A stretch of DNA of 64,000 nucleotides from Gordonia gummivorans (GCF_022513585.1 NZ_JAKWBF010000003.1:186001-250000), one strand, 5' to 3'; shown: positions 8,537 through 17,251, counted from the stretch's first letter. Program-made: numbers and translations. Notes: generated from the letters alone by a model not told the origin.

Positions 8537-9520
8537 ATGGCAATCATGTCCCCACGTGATCGCGCCCTCGGCCTGGCAGTCGTCCTCCTGTGGGGTTTCA
8601 ACTTCATCGCCATCCGCCTGGGCCTCGACCACTTCCCACCGTTCTTCTTCGCGGCGCTGCGGTTCGCGGTCATGGCGATCCCGGTGATGCTGTTCGTGCG
8701 GTTCCCCAAGGTGCAACTGCGCTGGTTCTTCCTGTACGCAGTCGGTTTCGGCACACTGCAGTTCGCGTGCTTGTTCCTCGCGATGGAGTTGGGCATGCCG
8801 ACAGGTCTCGCCTCACTCGTCCTGCAGACCTCCGCGCCGTTCACCGTCATCCTCGGCGTCGTGTTCCTGCGGGAGCGCATGGCGCCGCTGCAGGTGATCG
8901 GAATCGTCGCGGCGGTCGGCGGAATGGCACTCATCGCGGTGGATCGGACCGCGCACAGCAGTCTGGGTGTCGGCGCGTTGTTGCCGATCGCGCTCACCGT
9001 CCTCGGCGGATTGTCCTGGGCCTTCGGCAACATCGGCGGGCGGCTCGCACAGCCCGACGACGCCCTGCGCATGACGCTGTGGATGTCGGTGATCCCGCCG
9101 ATCCCGCTCTATGCCCTCAGCCTTGCGGTCGAGGGACCGTCGGCCGGATTCGACGCGGTCGCCACCCTCGGCACCCACACCGGCATCCTCGCGTTGTGCG
9201 GTCTCGCCTACGTGGTGCTACTCGGCACTATCGCCGGTTCGGGAATCTGGACCTCGCTCATGTCCCGGCACGCGGCCAGTCGCGTCGCACCGTTGTCGCT
9301 GCTCGTGCCCATCGTCGGCATCAGCGCGTCGTGGGCGTTTCTCGGTGAGACGCCGACGATCGTCGAGCTGGCCGGGGCCGCTGTCGTGATCGTGGGGTGC
9401 GCGGCAGGCGTGCTCGCCGCGCCGGTGTCCCGACCGCATTTGCCGGAAACTCCGTCGGCCGACGACAGCGCCGAGCCCCAACTCGTCGGTGCCGCGGCTC
9501 CCGGTCGCCGGCTGAGATGA
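8537..9520 (+). CDS. EamA-family (drug/metabolite) transporter
   Basis: Integral membrane protein of about 327 residues with ten predicted hydrophobic helices arranged as two tandem EamA repeats, the family's standard layout. The first repeat starts ALGLAVVLLWGFNFIAIR; the second repeat contains the LSWAFGNIGG and VPIVGISASWAFLGE stretches. Members export amino acids, amines or other metabolites; the substrate here is unknown. The start is uncertain: ATG 8537, ATG 8546 and an upstream TTG at 8510 are all in frame. A hydrophilic C-terminal tail of about 35 residues follows the last helix. A repeat-filled 249-bp gap separates it from the convergent esterase gene. Confidence 0.88.
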   Translation: MAIMSPRDRALGLAVVLLWGFNFIAIRLGLDHFPPFFFAALRFAVMAIPVMLFVRFPKVQLRWFFLYAVGFGTLQFACLFLAMELGMPTGLASLVLQTSAPFTVILGVVFLRERMAPLQVIGIVAAVGGMALIAVDRTAHSSLGVGALLPIALTVLGGLSWAFGNIGGRLAQPDDALRMTLWMSVIPPIPLYALSLAVEGPSAGFDAVATLGTHTGILALCGLAYVVLLGTIAGSGIWTSLMSRHAASRVAPLSLLVPIVGISASWAFLGETPTIVELAGAAVVIVGCAAGVLAAPVSRPHLPETPSADDSAEPQLVGAAAPGRRLR

Positions 9521-9568
9521 GGTGACGGCGACGATCGTGGCGGCGGGAAGAACGCCTCCCCGCCGGCT

Positions 9569-9721
9569 AGGTGCGAGCCTGCGAGCTTCGGCCCAGTGAG
9601 ATGACATTGTTGTCTCACCAGGCCCTTCGAGGCTCGTCGCTGGCGCTCCTCGCACCTCAGGGAGCGGTGGGGGCGTAGCGGACCGTCGCTGGCGCTCCTC
9701 GCACCTCAGGGAGCGGTGGGG
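9569..9721. repeat. Dispersed palindromic repeat, family P, copy 1 (with a partial duplication)
   Basis: The outer arms AGGTGCGAG (9569-9577) and CTCGCACCT (9649-9657) are inverted, with further pairing inside (GAGC-TTCGG against CTTCGAGGCTC). A 38-bp segment at 9635-9672, covering the right arm and its flank, is repeated directly at 9684-9721. Related copies lie at 22538-22635 and 48219-48320, and a half copy at 30969-31020. It fills the gap between the convergent EamA and esterase genes. Confidence 0.8.
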
Positions 9722-9769
9722 TCGAAGCGTTTCCGCAGTTCAGGAGGCCTGAAAGCAGTACTCTTCGAT

Positions 9770-10846
9770 TCAGTCCTCGGGCTGCACCTTCTCGATCGCT
9801 TCACGAACGGCCTCGTTGACCCGGTCCACGGCCGCGCGTGCACCGGCGCTGATCAGCGTCATGTTGGCGAAGGCGTGGATCATGGCGCCCTCTCGTTGCA
9901 CCGTGACCGGAACTCCGGCGTCGACCAGCCGCTGCGCATACTCGAGGCCCTCGTCGCGGAGTGGGTCGAAGCCCGCCACCACGACGTGCGCGGGAGCGAG
10001 GCCGCTCAGGTCCTCGGCCAGCAGCGGCGAGCAGCGTGGATCGGTGAGCATCGCAGGTTCCGGCACGTAATGGTTGTTGAACCATTCGAGCCGCTCCTCG
10101 GTGAGGAACAGGCCAGACTCGAACTCGCGGCGCGACGGCCGCACATTCCCCAGATCGGTGATCGGATAGAGCAGCAGTTGCAGGCACGGGGTCACGCCGT
10201 CGCCGCGGACCTGCTGAGCCACCACCGCGCTCAGGTTTCCACCGGCACTGTCGCCGCCGACGACGATCCGGTTCGGCGAGCGCCCCCAGCGAGGCGCCGC
10301 CTCGACCGCAAACCGCCATGCCGCGACCGCGTCCTCGACGGCAGCCGGAAAAGGGTGCTCGGGGGCGAGCCGGTAGTCTACCGACAGCACGTCGACGTCT
10401 GCACCCAGGGCCAGTCGCCGGACGAGACCGTCGTGGCTGATCCGACTGCCGAGGACGAAACCGCCACCGTGAAAGAACACCAGCAGACCGGACGATTCCT
10501 CGCGGGCACGGTATCGCGTCGCCGGGATCGGCCCGCTCGGCGAGTCGATGACCAGATCTTCTTCGACCGCGAACGGCGGGAACTTCTCGGCCAGTCCCGC
10601 AGCACCCTCGTCGACACCACGACGCGAGGGCTCCACTTCTGGACCGCCGAGACCCATCCCGGGGATGTGCGCCGCCGACCAGCCCACGGCAGCCATCTCC
10701 GGCGCCAGCCGTTCACCGTCGGCGTTCACTCGCGTGCGTCTACCGAACAGCGGAGAGACCAGGGGTTGCAGCTTTCCCATCCCCGACATGAGGGCGCGCT
10801 GGGGTCGGGCGAGGGGCGACAGCTTCATCGTTGTGGCACGGCTCAC
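9770..10846 (-). CDS. Alpha/beta hydrolase, hormone-sensitive lipase family (family IV esterase)
   Basis: 358-residue serine esterase. The oxyanion-hole motif HGGG lies at residues 126-129, the nucleophile Ser200 in GDSAGG, the acid Asp294 in GFDPLRDEG, and His324 in MIHAF, giving a complete catalytic triad in family order. An N-terminal cap segment of about 90 residues precedes the core. No signal peptide. The GTG at 10846 was chosen because a TAAGGT hexamer lies seven bases upstream (leaderless arrangement); ATG 10828 is the alternative. The frame stays open further upstream but no motif supports it. Likely substrates are short-chain esters or lipids. Divergent from murT. Confidence 0.9.
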   Translation of the reverse strand: MSRATTMKLSPLARPQRALMSGMGKLQPLVSPLFGRRTRVNADGERLAPEMAAVGWSAAHIPGMGLGGPEVEPSRRGVDEGAAGLAEKFPPFAVEEDLVIDSPSGPIPATRYRAREESSGLLVFFHGGGFVLGSRISHDGLVRRLALGADVDVLSVDYRLAPEHPFPAAVEDAVAAWRFAVEAAPRWGRSPNRIVVGGDSAGGNLSAVVAQQVRGDGVTPCLQLLLYPITDLGNVRPSRREFESGLFLTEERLEWFNNHYVPEPAMLTDPRCSPLLAEDLSGLAPAHVVVAGFDPLRDEGLEYAQRLVDAGVPVTVQREGAMIHAFANMTLISAGARAAVDRVNEAVREAIEKVQPED

Positions 10847-10853
10847 AGCAGGG

Positions 10854-10859
10854 ACCTTA
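10854..10859 (-). promoter_or_regulatory. -10 hexamer of the esterase gene (leaderless)
   Basis: Minus-strand TAAGGT ends seven bases before the GTG at 10846 and decides that start over ATG 10828, which has neither a -10 element at this distance nor a ribosome-binding site. Confidence 0.45.
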
Positions 10860-10917
10860 CGCGGCGTGCGCATCTGCGCACACACCCGTGCCGAAGTCCT
10901 ATGACAGACTCGTCCCC

Positions 10918-12180
10918 ATGCCCGACCGTGTACCTGTCCGCACCTCGATCGCGTTGACGGCTGCCGCCGCGGCCCGCTGGGCGTCGCGCACGGCAGGACG
11001 AGGCAAGGGCTCGATGATCGGCGGTCTCGTGGCCGCAAAGATCGACCCCGACATCATGCGACGACTCGCCGCAGGCAAACGGACCGCGATCATCACCGGG
11101 ACCAACGGGAAGTCCACCACCACTCGGATGACCGCTGCGGCACTCGCCGAGATCGGTGAGGTGGCCACCCAGGCCGATGGCGCCAACATGGACGCCGGGA
11201 TCATCGCCACCCTGACGCTGCAGCGCAGCGCACCGGTGTGCGCGCTCGAAGTCGACGAGTTGCACGTACCGCACGTCAGCGACGCCGTCGACCCCGAAGT
11301 CCTTGTGCTGCTCAATCTCTCCCGCGACCAGCTGGATCGCGTCGGCGAGATCAACATGATCGAGCGACGGCTGCGCGAAGGAATCTCGCGCCATCCGAAG
11401 ACGACCGTCGTCGCCAACTGCGACGACGTGCTGGTCACCTCTGCCGCCTTCGACGCGGAGCATGTTGTGTGGGTGGCGGCCGGCGCGAGCTGGGTCGGCG
11501 ACTCGGTGAGCTGTCCACGCACCGGCGAGCCCATCGTCCGATCCGACGACGGTTGGTATTCGACCGGCGACCAATCGTTCCGTCGACCCACCCCGGATTG
11601 GTGGGTCGACGACGAGAACATCTATGGCCCGGACGGCTTCCGGTCGCGCCTCGATCTCGCGGTACCGGGGCGGGCCAACCGGGGCAACGCCGCGCAGGCG
11701 GTCGCGGCAGCGGTCGCGATGGGCGCCGATCCGGACAAGGCCGTCGCAGCCGTCGGCACCGTCGGCGAGGTCGCCGGACGGTATGGCATCCACCAGGTCG
11801 GCAATCACTCCGTGCGCACTCTGCTCGCCAAGAACCCGGCCGGCTGGCAAGAGGCCCTCTCCATGATCGACCAGGACGCCGACGGTTTGGTGATCGCCGT
11901 CAACGGCCAGGTCCCCGACGGCGAGGATCTCTCGTGGCTGTGGGATGTGCGGTTCGAGGCATTCGAGACCATGGCCGTGGTCGCCGCCGGCGAACGTGCC
12001 GCCGACTTGTCGGTCCGGCTGCTCTACGCGGGCGCCGAACACACCACCATCCCGGATCCCGTGCGCGCCATCGCATCCTGTCCGCCGGGCCGCGTTGAGG
12101 TACTCGCGAACTACACCGCGTTCCGCGATCTGGGTATCGCCCTGGATCGTGCCGCTCGGTCCCGGAGGGGTGAGCAATGA
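10918..12180 (+). CDS. murT: Lipid II isoglutaminyl synthase, subunit MurT
   Basis: 420-residue Mur-ligase-like subunit that, with GatD, amidates D-Glu of the lipid II stem peptide to D-isoglutamine. Walker A GTNGKST is at residues 61-67; a Mur ligase central domain follows (EVDELHVPHVSDAV, NLSRDQLDRVGE), and then the C-terminal DUF1727 domain with the WLWDVRFE motif. The family's zinc ribbon (CPxC...CxxC) is degenerate: Cys199 remains, but the other ligand positions read T202 and STGD near 215-218. The stop overlaps the gatD start (ATGA), so the two are translationally coupled. Gene order murT-gatD is conserved across Actinobacteria and Firmicutes. Confidence 0.95.
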   Translation: MPDRVPVRTSIALTAAAAARWASRTAGRGKGSMIGGLVAAKIDPDIMRRLAAGKRTAIITGTNGKSTTTRMTAAALAEIGEVATQADGANMDAGIIATLTLQRSAPVCALEVDELHVPHVSDAVDPEVLVLLNLSRDQLDRVGEINMIERRLREGISRHPKTTVVANCDDVLVTSAAFDAEHVVWVAAGASWVGDSVSCPRTGEPIVRSDDGWYSTGDQSFRRPTPDWWVDDENIYGPDGFRSRLDLAVPGRANRGNAAQAVAAAVAMGADPDKAVAAVGTVGEVAGRYGIHQVGNHSVRTLLAKNPAGWQEALSMIDQDADGLVIAVNGQVPDGEDLSWLWDVRFEAFETMAVVAAGERAADLSVRLLYAGAEHTTIPDPVRAIASCPPGRVEVLANYTAFRDLGIALDRAARSRRGEQ

Positions 12181-12899
12181 GCGAGTCCACTGTGCGGATC
12201 GGGCTGGTCCTGCCTGACGTGATGGGCACCTACGGCGACGGCGGCAACGCGCTCATCCTGCGGCAGCGCGCCCGGATGCGCGGCATCGACGCCGAGGTCG
12301 TGCAGATCACGCTCGACGACGAGGTACCCGAGTCCCTGGACGTCTACACCCTCGGTGGCGCAGAGGATTACGCCCAGCGGCTCGCCACACGCCACCTGAC
12401 CAAGTTCCCCGGGTTACAGCGCGCTGCCGCGGCCGGGCGTCCGGTCCTGGCCATCTGCGCGGCCATCCAGGTGCTCGGACACTGGTATGAGACGTCGGCC
12501 GGCGAGCGCGTCGACGGCATCTCGCTGTTCGACCTCACGACGTCGCCGCAAGCGGCTCGCAGCATCGGCGAACTCGTCACCGACCCCGTCATCGACGAAC
12601 TCACCTCGCCGCTCACCGGATTCGAAAACCACCGTGGCGGAAGCACACTCGGCTCCGACGCCCGGCCACTCGGCCGGGTGCGACACGGCGTCGGGAACGG
12701 CGTCGGCGACGGCACCGAAGGTGTGGTGCAGGGTTCGGTCATCGGAACCTACATGCACGGACCGGCACTGGCCCGCAATCCGGAGTTGGCCGATTTCCTG
12801 TTGGCCCGGGCGATGGGCGTCGAACGACTCGACCCGCTGGAACTACCCGAAGTCGACCGCCTACGACGCGAACGGCTCGTCGCCGGACGACGCGGCTGA
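12177..12899 (+). CDS. gatD: Lipid II isoglutaminyl synthase, glutamine amidotransferase subunit GatD
   Basis: 240-residue class I glutamine amidotransferase that supplies ammonia to MurT. The catalytic Cys94 in AICAAIQVLG sits at the same number as in Staphylococcus aureus GatD, and His194 in TYMHGPALARNP completes the dyad. The start overlaps the murT stop by 4 bp. The last 39 bp overlap the convergent uracil-DNA glycosylase gene. Together with murT this is expected to be essential, since amidated lipid II is the preferred substrate for transpeptidation in mycolata. Confidence 0.95.
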   Translation: MSESTVRIGLVLPDVMGTYGDGGNALILRQRARMRGIDAEVVQITLDDEVPESLDVYTLGGAEDYAQRLATRHLTKFPGLQRAAAAGRPVLAICAAIQVLGHWYETSAGERVDGISLFDLTTSPQAARSIGELVTDPVIDELTSPLTGFENHRGGSTLGSDARPLGRVRHGVGNGVGDGTEGVVQGSVIGTYMHGPALARNPELADFLLARAMGVERLDPLELPEVDRLRRERLVAGRRG

Positions 12900-13601
12900 G
12901 TTCCCCGGATCGACTCCCGCGAATTCTGCTGCGGCAGTAAGCACATCGACGACCATCGGTAAGGTCAGCCGGCCGGTGAAGGTGTTGTGCTGGCTGACGT
13001 GGTAGCAACCGAAGACGACGATCTCCTGCTGCCCCCGAGCCAGCGATGCCGTGGCACCGTGGGCGAACACCGGCCGCGGGCGCGGCACGGTCCAGCCCAG
13101 TTCCGCGAGAGTGTGCAGTGTCTGACGCCATCCGAACGCACCGAGCGCGACCACCGACCGCATGCTGGGTGCCAGCAACTCGAGCTCCGCATGCATCCAG
13201 TGCGCGCAACGGTCCCGTTCTTCGGGGGTCGGCTTGTTCTGCGGCGGTGCGCAATGCACCGGTGCCGTCATTCTCGTTCGGTACAGCTTCATCCCGTCGT
13301 CGGCCGACACTGCGGTCGCTTGATTGGCCAGCCCGGCCTCGAAGAGCGCGGCGAACAGCATGTCGCCACTACGGTCACCGGTGAACATCCGGCCGGTCCG
13401 GTTGGCACCGTGGGCGGCAGGGGCAAGGCCGATGATCACGATTGCGGCGTCGGTCGGCCCGAAGCCGGGTACCGGTCGGCCCCAATAAGTCTCGTCGGCG
13501 AACGCTGCCCGCTTCTCCTGCGCGACGCGTTCACGCCATTCGACGAGCCGCGGGCAGGCGCGACATTGCACCAGTTCCCGGTCGAGGTCGGCGATGGTCA
13601 T
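12861..13601 (-). CDS. Uracil-DNA glycosylase, family 5 (UdgB type) with iron-sulfur cluster
   Basis: 246-residue DNA repair glycosylase that removes uracil and other deaminated bases. Iron-sulfur ligands are Cys13 and Cys16 (CRACP) and Cys117 and Cys132. Motif A reads GLAPAAHGANRTGR (residues 58-71), with Ala where family 4 has an acidic or Asn residue, the mark of family 5/UdgB. Motif B is HVSQHNTFTG from His201. The length fits the family. ATG 13601 follows a TAGGCT hexamer by six bases, a leaderless arrangement. The 3' end overlaps gatD antisense by 39 bp. Confidence 0.92.
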   Translation of the reverse strand: MTIADLDRELVQCRACPRLVEWRERVAQEKRAAFADETYWGRPVPGFGPTDAAIVIIGLAPAAHGANRTGRMFTGDRSGDMLFAALFEAGLANQATAVSADDGMKLYRTRMTAPVHCAPPQNKPTPEERDRCAHWMHAELELLAPSMRSVVALGAFGWRQTLHTLAELGWTVPRPRPVFAHGATASLARGQQEIVVFGCYHVSQHNTFTGRLTLPMVVDVLTAAAEFAGVDPGNSAASSGDEPFAS

Positions 13602-13607
13602 GCTCCG

Positions 13608-13613
13608 AGCCTA
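13608..13613 (-). promoter_or_regulatory. -10 hexamer of the uracil-DNA glycosylase gene (leaderless)
   Basis: Minus-strand TAGGCT ends six bases before the ATG at 13601; no ribosome-binding site is present. Confidence 0.5.
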
Positions 13614-13619
13614 TGCCGA

Positions 13620-14186
13620 TCAGTCCAGAACCCGACAACGCTCTCGGGTGCGGTCGACGGCAAACCATCCGCGCTCGAACTGTTGCCACTGTGCGAGGTG
13701 GGGTCGCGCTTGCTCGCCGTCGCGTGCGACGGCGCGTTCGAGCCGTTCTTCCGCGGGTGGACCGTCGAGCCACAGGGTGTGCGTCAGCCGGTTCGCGATC
13801 CGACGCCGAGCCGACGACACGCCTTCGATGACCAGCAACGGTTGCCAGCGATACCAGACGCGGGGTCCGGGCTCGGGCACCCCGTCGTGCCAGACACGCG
13901 GCCGGTACTGATAGTCGTGGCGGCGGATAAAGGCGTGCAGCACATCGGTTTCCAGCTCCGGCCACCACGCCACCGGGTTGTCCCAGGTGGCGAAGTCGTC
14001 GGTGCGGACGAGGACCGCGCCGGTGCGATTGGCGGCAAGTTTGGCCATCAGCGCGTCGGCAACGCGGGATTTGCCCGCGCCCGACGGTCCGTCGATCGCA
14101 ACGATCCCCGACACCATCTCGGCGGCGAGAGCGTCGAGCCGAGCGTCGACTGCAGGATCGAGCCCTGCCGCCGCGACGGGTGTCAC
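13620..14186 (-). CDS. P-loop nucleoside/uridine kinase-like ATPase
   Basis: 188-residue protein with Walker A GPSGAGKS at residues 33-40 preceded by a beta strand (GIVAID), as in the uridine kinase/phosphoribulokinase fold. RTDDFATWDNPVAWWPELETDVL resembles the substrate-binding region of that fold, and LLVIEGVSSAR the Walker B strand. The ATG overlaps the stop of the upstream TAP-like hydrolase gene by 4 bp, indicating cotranscription, though no functional link is apparent. It is probably a small-molecule kinase; the substrate is unknown. Confidence 0.78.
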   Translation of the reverse strand: MTPVAAAGLDPAVDARLDALAAEMVSGIVAIDGPSGAGKSRVADALMAKLAANRTGAVLVRTDDFATWDNPVAWWPELETDVLHAFIRRHDYQYRPRVWHDGVPEPGPRVWYRWQPLLVIEGVSSARRRIANRLTHTLWLDGPPAEERLERAVARDGEQARPHLAQWQQFERGWFAVDRTRERCRVLD

Positions 14187-15811
14187 CAGCCGTAACCGAC
14201 CCGCTCGCTGCGCGACGCGGAGGTAGGGCCGGGCAGACGGGTGAGCGGCGTGGTGATCGGCGCCTGCGGTGTCGACGTCACCGACGTGTGGCCGGTGATC
14301 AGATACTGGGCGATGGCGGCGTCGAGCGGACGGTTCCCGCGGGCGAGTTGTCCGTGATCACCGCCGCCGACCGTGATGAGGTGTGCACCCATCTGCGCGC
14401 GCAACGTCATCGCGCCGCGATAGGGCGTCTGCGGATCCCCGAGGCTGTTGATCAGCAACGGTTGCACCGCAAGCCCACGGTTTCGGGTGGCCACCGGCCG
14501 GACGATCGGAGTGGTTCCGGCGCAGGCGATTCCGGCGCCCCAGAACAGTCCGGGAGCGTCGAAGACGTCACTGACGACGAGGTTGCTGAAGAGCGCCGCA
14601 GGGATCTGCGACGGCTGCGCCGGGTACTGATTCTCGTTGCACATGATGATGTTGTGCATATTGCTCGACGCCTCGGCGGCGGCGATCTCCTCCTGCGTCG
14701 GCTTGACGGCCTTCCGACGCGGGAGCTTGTTGGCCAGGCGCAATGCGACGATCGGCCAGTAGTTGCGGTCGGGCGCGAGCTGACGCGTCCCGACGAGCAA
14801 CGACGAATCCGACTGCTCCTTGCCGGTCAGCATCGTCGCGACGAAGTTCTCCCACCGCGCCCGCACATCGGCAGTCAGGTTGACGCCCGCAATGTACTGC
14901 TGCGACACGGCTTTCAGGCCTGGCGGAACATCGCCCACCTGTGCAGGCGGCGCGGCCAGTGAGGGCGGTACACCCGCCTGCTTCTCCACCAGCGCACTCC
15001 ACTTGCGGTACACCGCGAGTGGTGTCTTCCCTAGGTGATAGATGTTGTCGTGCTGGGCAATCCACGTCATCATCGCGTTGACCCGCGCCTTGTACCCGGG
15101 CGTCTGGTCGTTGCCGACACGATTCCACACACCGGTCGGGTCGACGGCCGAGTCGAGCACGAGACGATCGGTGTGCTGCGGGTACAACGTCGCATACGTG
15201 GCCATCAGCGTGGTGCCGTACGAGAGTCCGTACAGACTGAGCTTGTTGACTCCGAGAGCGCGTCGCACCATCTCGATGTCTCGTGCGGTGTTCTCGGTGG
15301 TGATGGTCGACGGATAGCCCGGGCTCTGCCGCTCGCAGCGTTGCCGATTGATCGCGCCGTAGTTCATCAATGCTTCGATGTCGTTGTCGGCGTTGAACTT
15401 TGCACACCGAATCGGCGTGGCGCTCCACAGCCCACGTGGCTGGACGGCCACCAGGTCGAAGCGGTCGCGCACAGGTGCGGGAGGTGGCGCCCACGAGAAG
15501 AGGCCGAGCGCGTCGCCGCCGGGACCGCCCGGATTGCCGACCAGCACCCCGATCTTGTGCGCCGGGTCGCGGGCGGGGATGCGGCTGACGGTCACGTTGA
15601 TCGTCGGACCATTCGGCTTGGCGTAGTCACGCGGCACAACGACCGTTGCGCACTGGACGGCACTGCTGGTGCTGTGCACCTTGGGGCAGGGACCCCACTG
15701 CAACGACTGCGGGGCCGCGACAGCTTGCGGCGGGGTAGTCAGTACACCCGCGGCGGCGCCGATCGCCACGACGGCACCCAGCAATCGCACACCCATTCGG
15801 TGTTTCAACAC
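14183..15811 (-). CDS. Secreted alpha/beta hydrolase with TAP-like C-terminal domain
   Basis: 542-residue exported hydrolase of the tripeptidyl aminopeptidase/SlpD-CaeA family. A Sec signal peptide covers residues 1-33 and ends before AAPQSLQWGPCP. The oxyanion region is GNPGGPGGD (92-100), the nucleophile Ser197 in YGLSYGT, and the C-terminal TAP-like domain carries the acid (SLGDPQTP) and His (GGDHGQL). It acts outside the membrane, presumably on peptides or on ester bonds. Mycobacterial homologues are cell-wall-associated proteases or lipases. Start GTG 15811 follows a GGGGGAG ribosome-binding site closely; ATG 15796 is the alternative. Translationally coupled to the downstream kinase gene. 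Confidence 0.88.
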   Translation of the reverse strand: MLKHRMGVRLLGAVVAIGAAAGVLTTPPQAVAAPQSLQWGPCPKVHSTSSAVQCATVVVPRDYAKPNGPTINVTVSRIPARDPAHKIGVLVGNPGGPGGDALGLFSWAPPPAPVRDRFDLVAVQPRGLWSATPIRCAKFNADNDIEALMNYGAINRQRCERQSPGYPSTITTENTARDIEMVRRALGVNKLSLYGLSYGTTLMATYATLYPQHTDRLVLDSAVDPTGVWNRVGNDQTPGYKARVNAMMTWIAQHDNIYHLGKTPLAVYRKWSALVEKQAGVPPSLAAPPAQVGDVPPGLKAVSQQYIAGVNLTADVRARWENFVATMLTGKEQSDSSLLVGTRQLAPDRNYWPIVALRLANKLPRRKAVKPTQEEIAAAEASSNMHNIIMCNENQYPAQPSQIPAALFSNLVVSDVFDAPGLFWGAGIACAGTTPIVRPVATRNRGLAVQPLLINSLGDPQTPYRGAMTLRAQMGAHLITVGGGDHGQLARGNRPLDAAIAQYLITGHTSVTSTPQAPITTPLTRLPGPTSASRSERVGYGW

Positions 15812-15888
15812 ACACTCCCCCGTCTCGGCATCCCTATATCTCTAGCAGACGCCGTCCCGGCACGCGCCGCCGGAAAGGCCGCAGCGGC

Positions 15889-16500
15889 TCAGGCGAGGAT
15901 ACGACGACCCGACAAGGCCCGCCCGAGTGTGAGTTCGTCGGCGAATTCAAGATCTCCGCCCATCGGAAGCCCCGACGCCAGTCGCGTCACGGACAGTCCG
16001 GGGAAGTCCTTGAGCATGCGCAGCAGGTAGGTTGCGGTCGCCTCGCCCTCGGTGTTGGGATCGGTGGCCACGATGATCTCCGTGACGTCGTTGCCGTCCT
16101 CGGTGTTCGCCAGACGCCGGAGCAACTCGCGAATGCGCAGTTGATCGGGCCCGATCCCCGACAACGGGTCGAGTGCACCTCCGAGCACGTGATAGCGGCC
16201 GTGGAATTCCTTCGTCCGCTCGATGGCGTGCACGTCCTTGGGCTCTTCGACGACGCAGATCTTGGTGGCGTCGCGCCGGGCGTCCGAACAGATGCGGCAC
16301 AGCCGGTTGGCCGACACGTTCCCGCATTCGGCGCAGAAGGTCACGTCGTCGCGCACCCGACCGAGGGCGGCGATCAGCCGGTCGATGTCGACCTTCTCGC
16401 CCGCGAGCAGCGCAAACGCGATCCGTTGGGCGCCCTTGGGCCCGAGTCCCGGCTGTTTGGCCAGCTCATCGATCAGGTCCTGGATCGGTCCCTCGTACAT
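15889..16500 (-). CDS. recR: Recombination protein RecR
   Basis: 203-residue recombination mediator that works with RecO/RecF in loading RecA at gaps. It has an N-terminal helix-hairpin-helix ([14 protein letters not shown]), a Cys4 zinc finger ([16 protein letters not shown]) and a Toprim domain starting [13 protein letters not shown] with [18 protein letters not shown] and later [13 protein letters not shown]. Full length and canonical. It lies 28 bp downstream of ybaB on the same strand, the gene pairing seen in most bacteria. Confidence 0.97.
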   Translation of the reverse strand: MYEGPIQDLIDELAKQPGLGPKGAQRIAFALLAGEKVDIDRLIAALGRVRDDVTFCAECGNVSANRLCRICSDARRDATKICVVEEPKDVHAIERTKEFHGRYHVLGGALDPLSGIGPDQLRIRELLRRLANTEDGNDVTEIIVATDPNTEGEATATYLLRMLKDFPGLSVTRLASGLPMGGDLEFADELTLGRALSGRRILA

Positions 16501-16528
16501 CGGTGGTCCCGGCTTCTTCGGTGGGGCC

Positions 16529-16894
16529 TCAGCCGAGTCCCGGCAGGCCGCCGAGTCCTCCGGCGAGCGGGCCCATCTTCTCGGTCGCGAGCGTTTCGCG
16601 CTTCGTCGACAGATCGGCGAGTGCCCCGAGCACCAGGTCTTGCAGGGTCTCGACGTCGTCCGGGTCGACGACCTTGGGGTCGATGGTCACTGCGGTGATC
16701 TCCCCGGTGCCGTTGCCGGTGACGGTGACCAGGCCGTTTCCCGCGGTCCCGACGACCTCCGTCGCGGCGATCTCGTTCTGTGCGTTCAGCAGCTGCTCCT
16801 GCATCTGCTGGGCCTGGGCCAACAGCCCGGCCATCGGGTTGTCGCCACCCCCGCCGCCGCCGAACAGTGCGCTGGGATCGAAAGGTTGAGTCAC
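16529..16894 (-). CDS. YbaB/EbfC-family nucleoid-associated protein
   Basis: 121-residue DNA-binding protein that forms a tweezer-like homodimer. A Gly-rich N-terminus ([21 protein letters not shown]) leads into the conserved helix, the beta strands contain [18 protein letters not shown], and a C-terminal helix ends in a Gly/Pro-rich tail ([13 protein letters not shown]). Adjacent to recR, as usual. The GTG at 16894 is preceded by a TACCCT hexamer six bases upstream (leaderless arrangement). Confidence 0.95.
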   Translation of the reverse strand: MTQPFDPSALFGGGGGGDNPMAGLLAQAQQMQEQLLNAQNEIAATEVVGTAGNGLVTVTGNGTGEITAVTIDPKVVDPDDVETLQDLVLGALADLSTKRETLATEKMGPLAGGLGGLPGLG

Positions 16895-16900
16895 CCGTCC

Positions 16901-16906
16901 AGGGTA
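16901..16906 (-). promoter_or_regulatory. -10 hexamer of ybaB-recR (leaderless)
   Basis: Minus-strand TACCCT ends six bases before the GTG at 16894. Confidence 0.5.
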
Positions 16907-16915
16907 ACCGTCAGC

Positions 16916-17245
16916 TCAACGCAGCAATCGATCGACATGCGCCGCGATGTCGTCGACGGTGGACTCGTCGGCGGGGCTGATCTCGAAGGACAGCAGTTCG
17001 TCCCCGAAGAGGCGACTCGCGCGACGCGTCAATGCGAATTCGAACCGGTCCTCGACGCGGCGCCAGTCGGCGATCCCGCCGTAGATCGGCGCGCTGGCCC
17101 CGGTGGTCACGCAGTATTCGTGGGCGCGGGGACCGCCGACGAGGTCGCGTTGGATCTGGAAACAGGCCAGTGACTCGTCGTCGATGAACACGACGGCCTC
17201 ACATCCCAGGTCGGGATGTCGTTCATACGACGCGCGGATCGTCAC
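16916..17245 (-). CDS. Imm10-like immunity family protein
   Basis: 109-residue cytoplasmic protein. The pattern DDESLACFQIQRDL, then EYCVTTGASAPIYGGIADW, then a C-terminal segment with alternating strands, resembles the Imm10 family of polymorphic-toxin immunity proteins, in which a short strand pair is followed by a Tyr-Gly-Gly motif. No toxin gene lies next to it, so it would be an orphan. The family match is from memory and needs a profile search. GTG 17245 is preceded by a TAGCCT hexamer six bases upstream. Confidence 0.5.
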   Translation of the reverse strand: MTIRASYERHPDLGCEAVVFIDDESLACFQIQRDLVGGPRAHEYCVTTGASAPIYGGIADWRRVEDRFEFALTRRASRLFGDELLSFEISPADESTVDDIAAHVDRLLR

Positions 17246-17251
17246 CTCGCC

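Noticed and set aside
9716-10957. 413-codon plus-strand frame opposite the esterase
   Set aside because: The complementary strand carries a complete HGGG/GDSAGG esterase; the plus frame has no recognisable motif.
13046-13384. Short plus-strand frames inside the glycosylase gene
   Set aside because: Arg/Ala-rich shadows with no start signals, antisense to a conserved protein.
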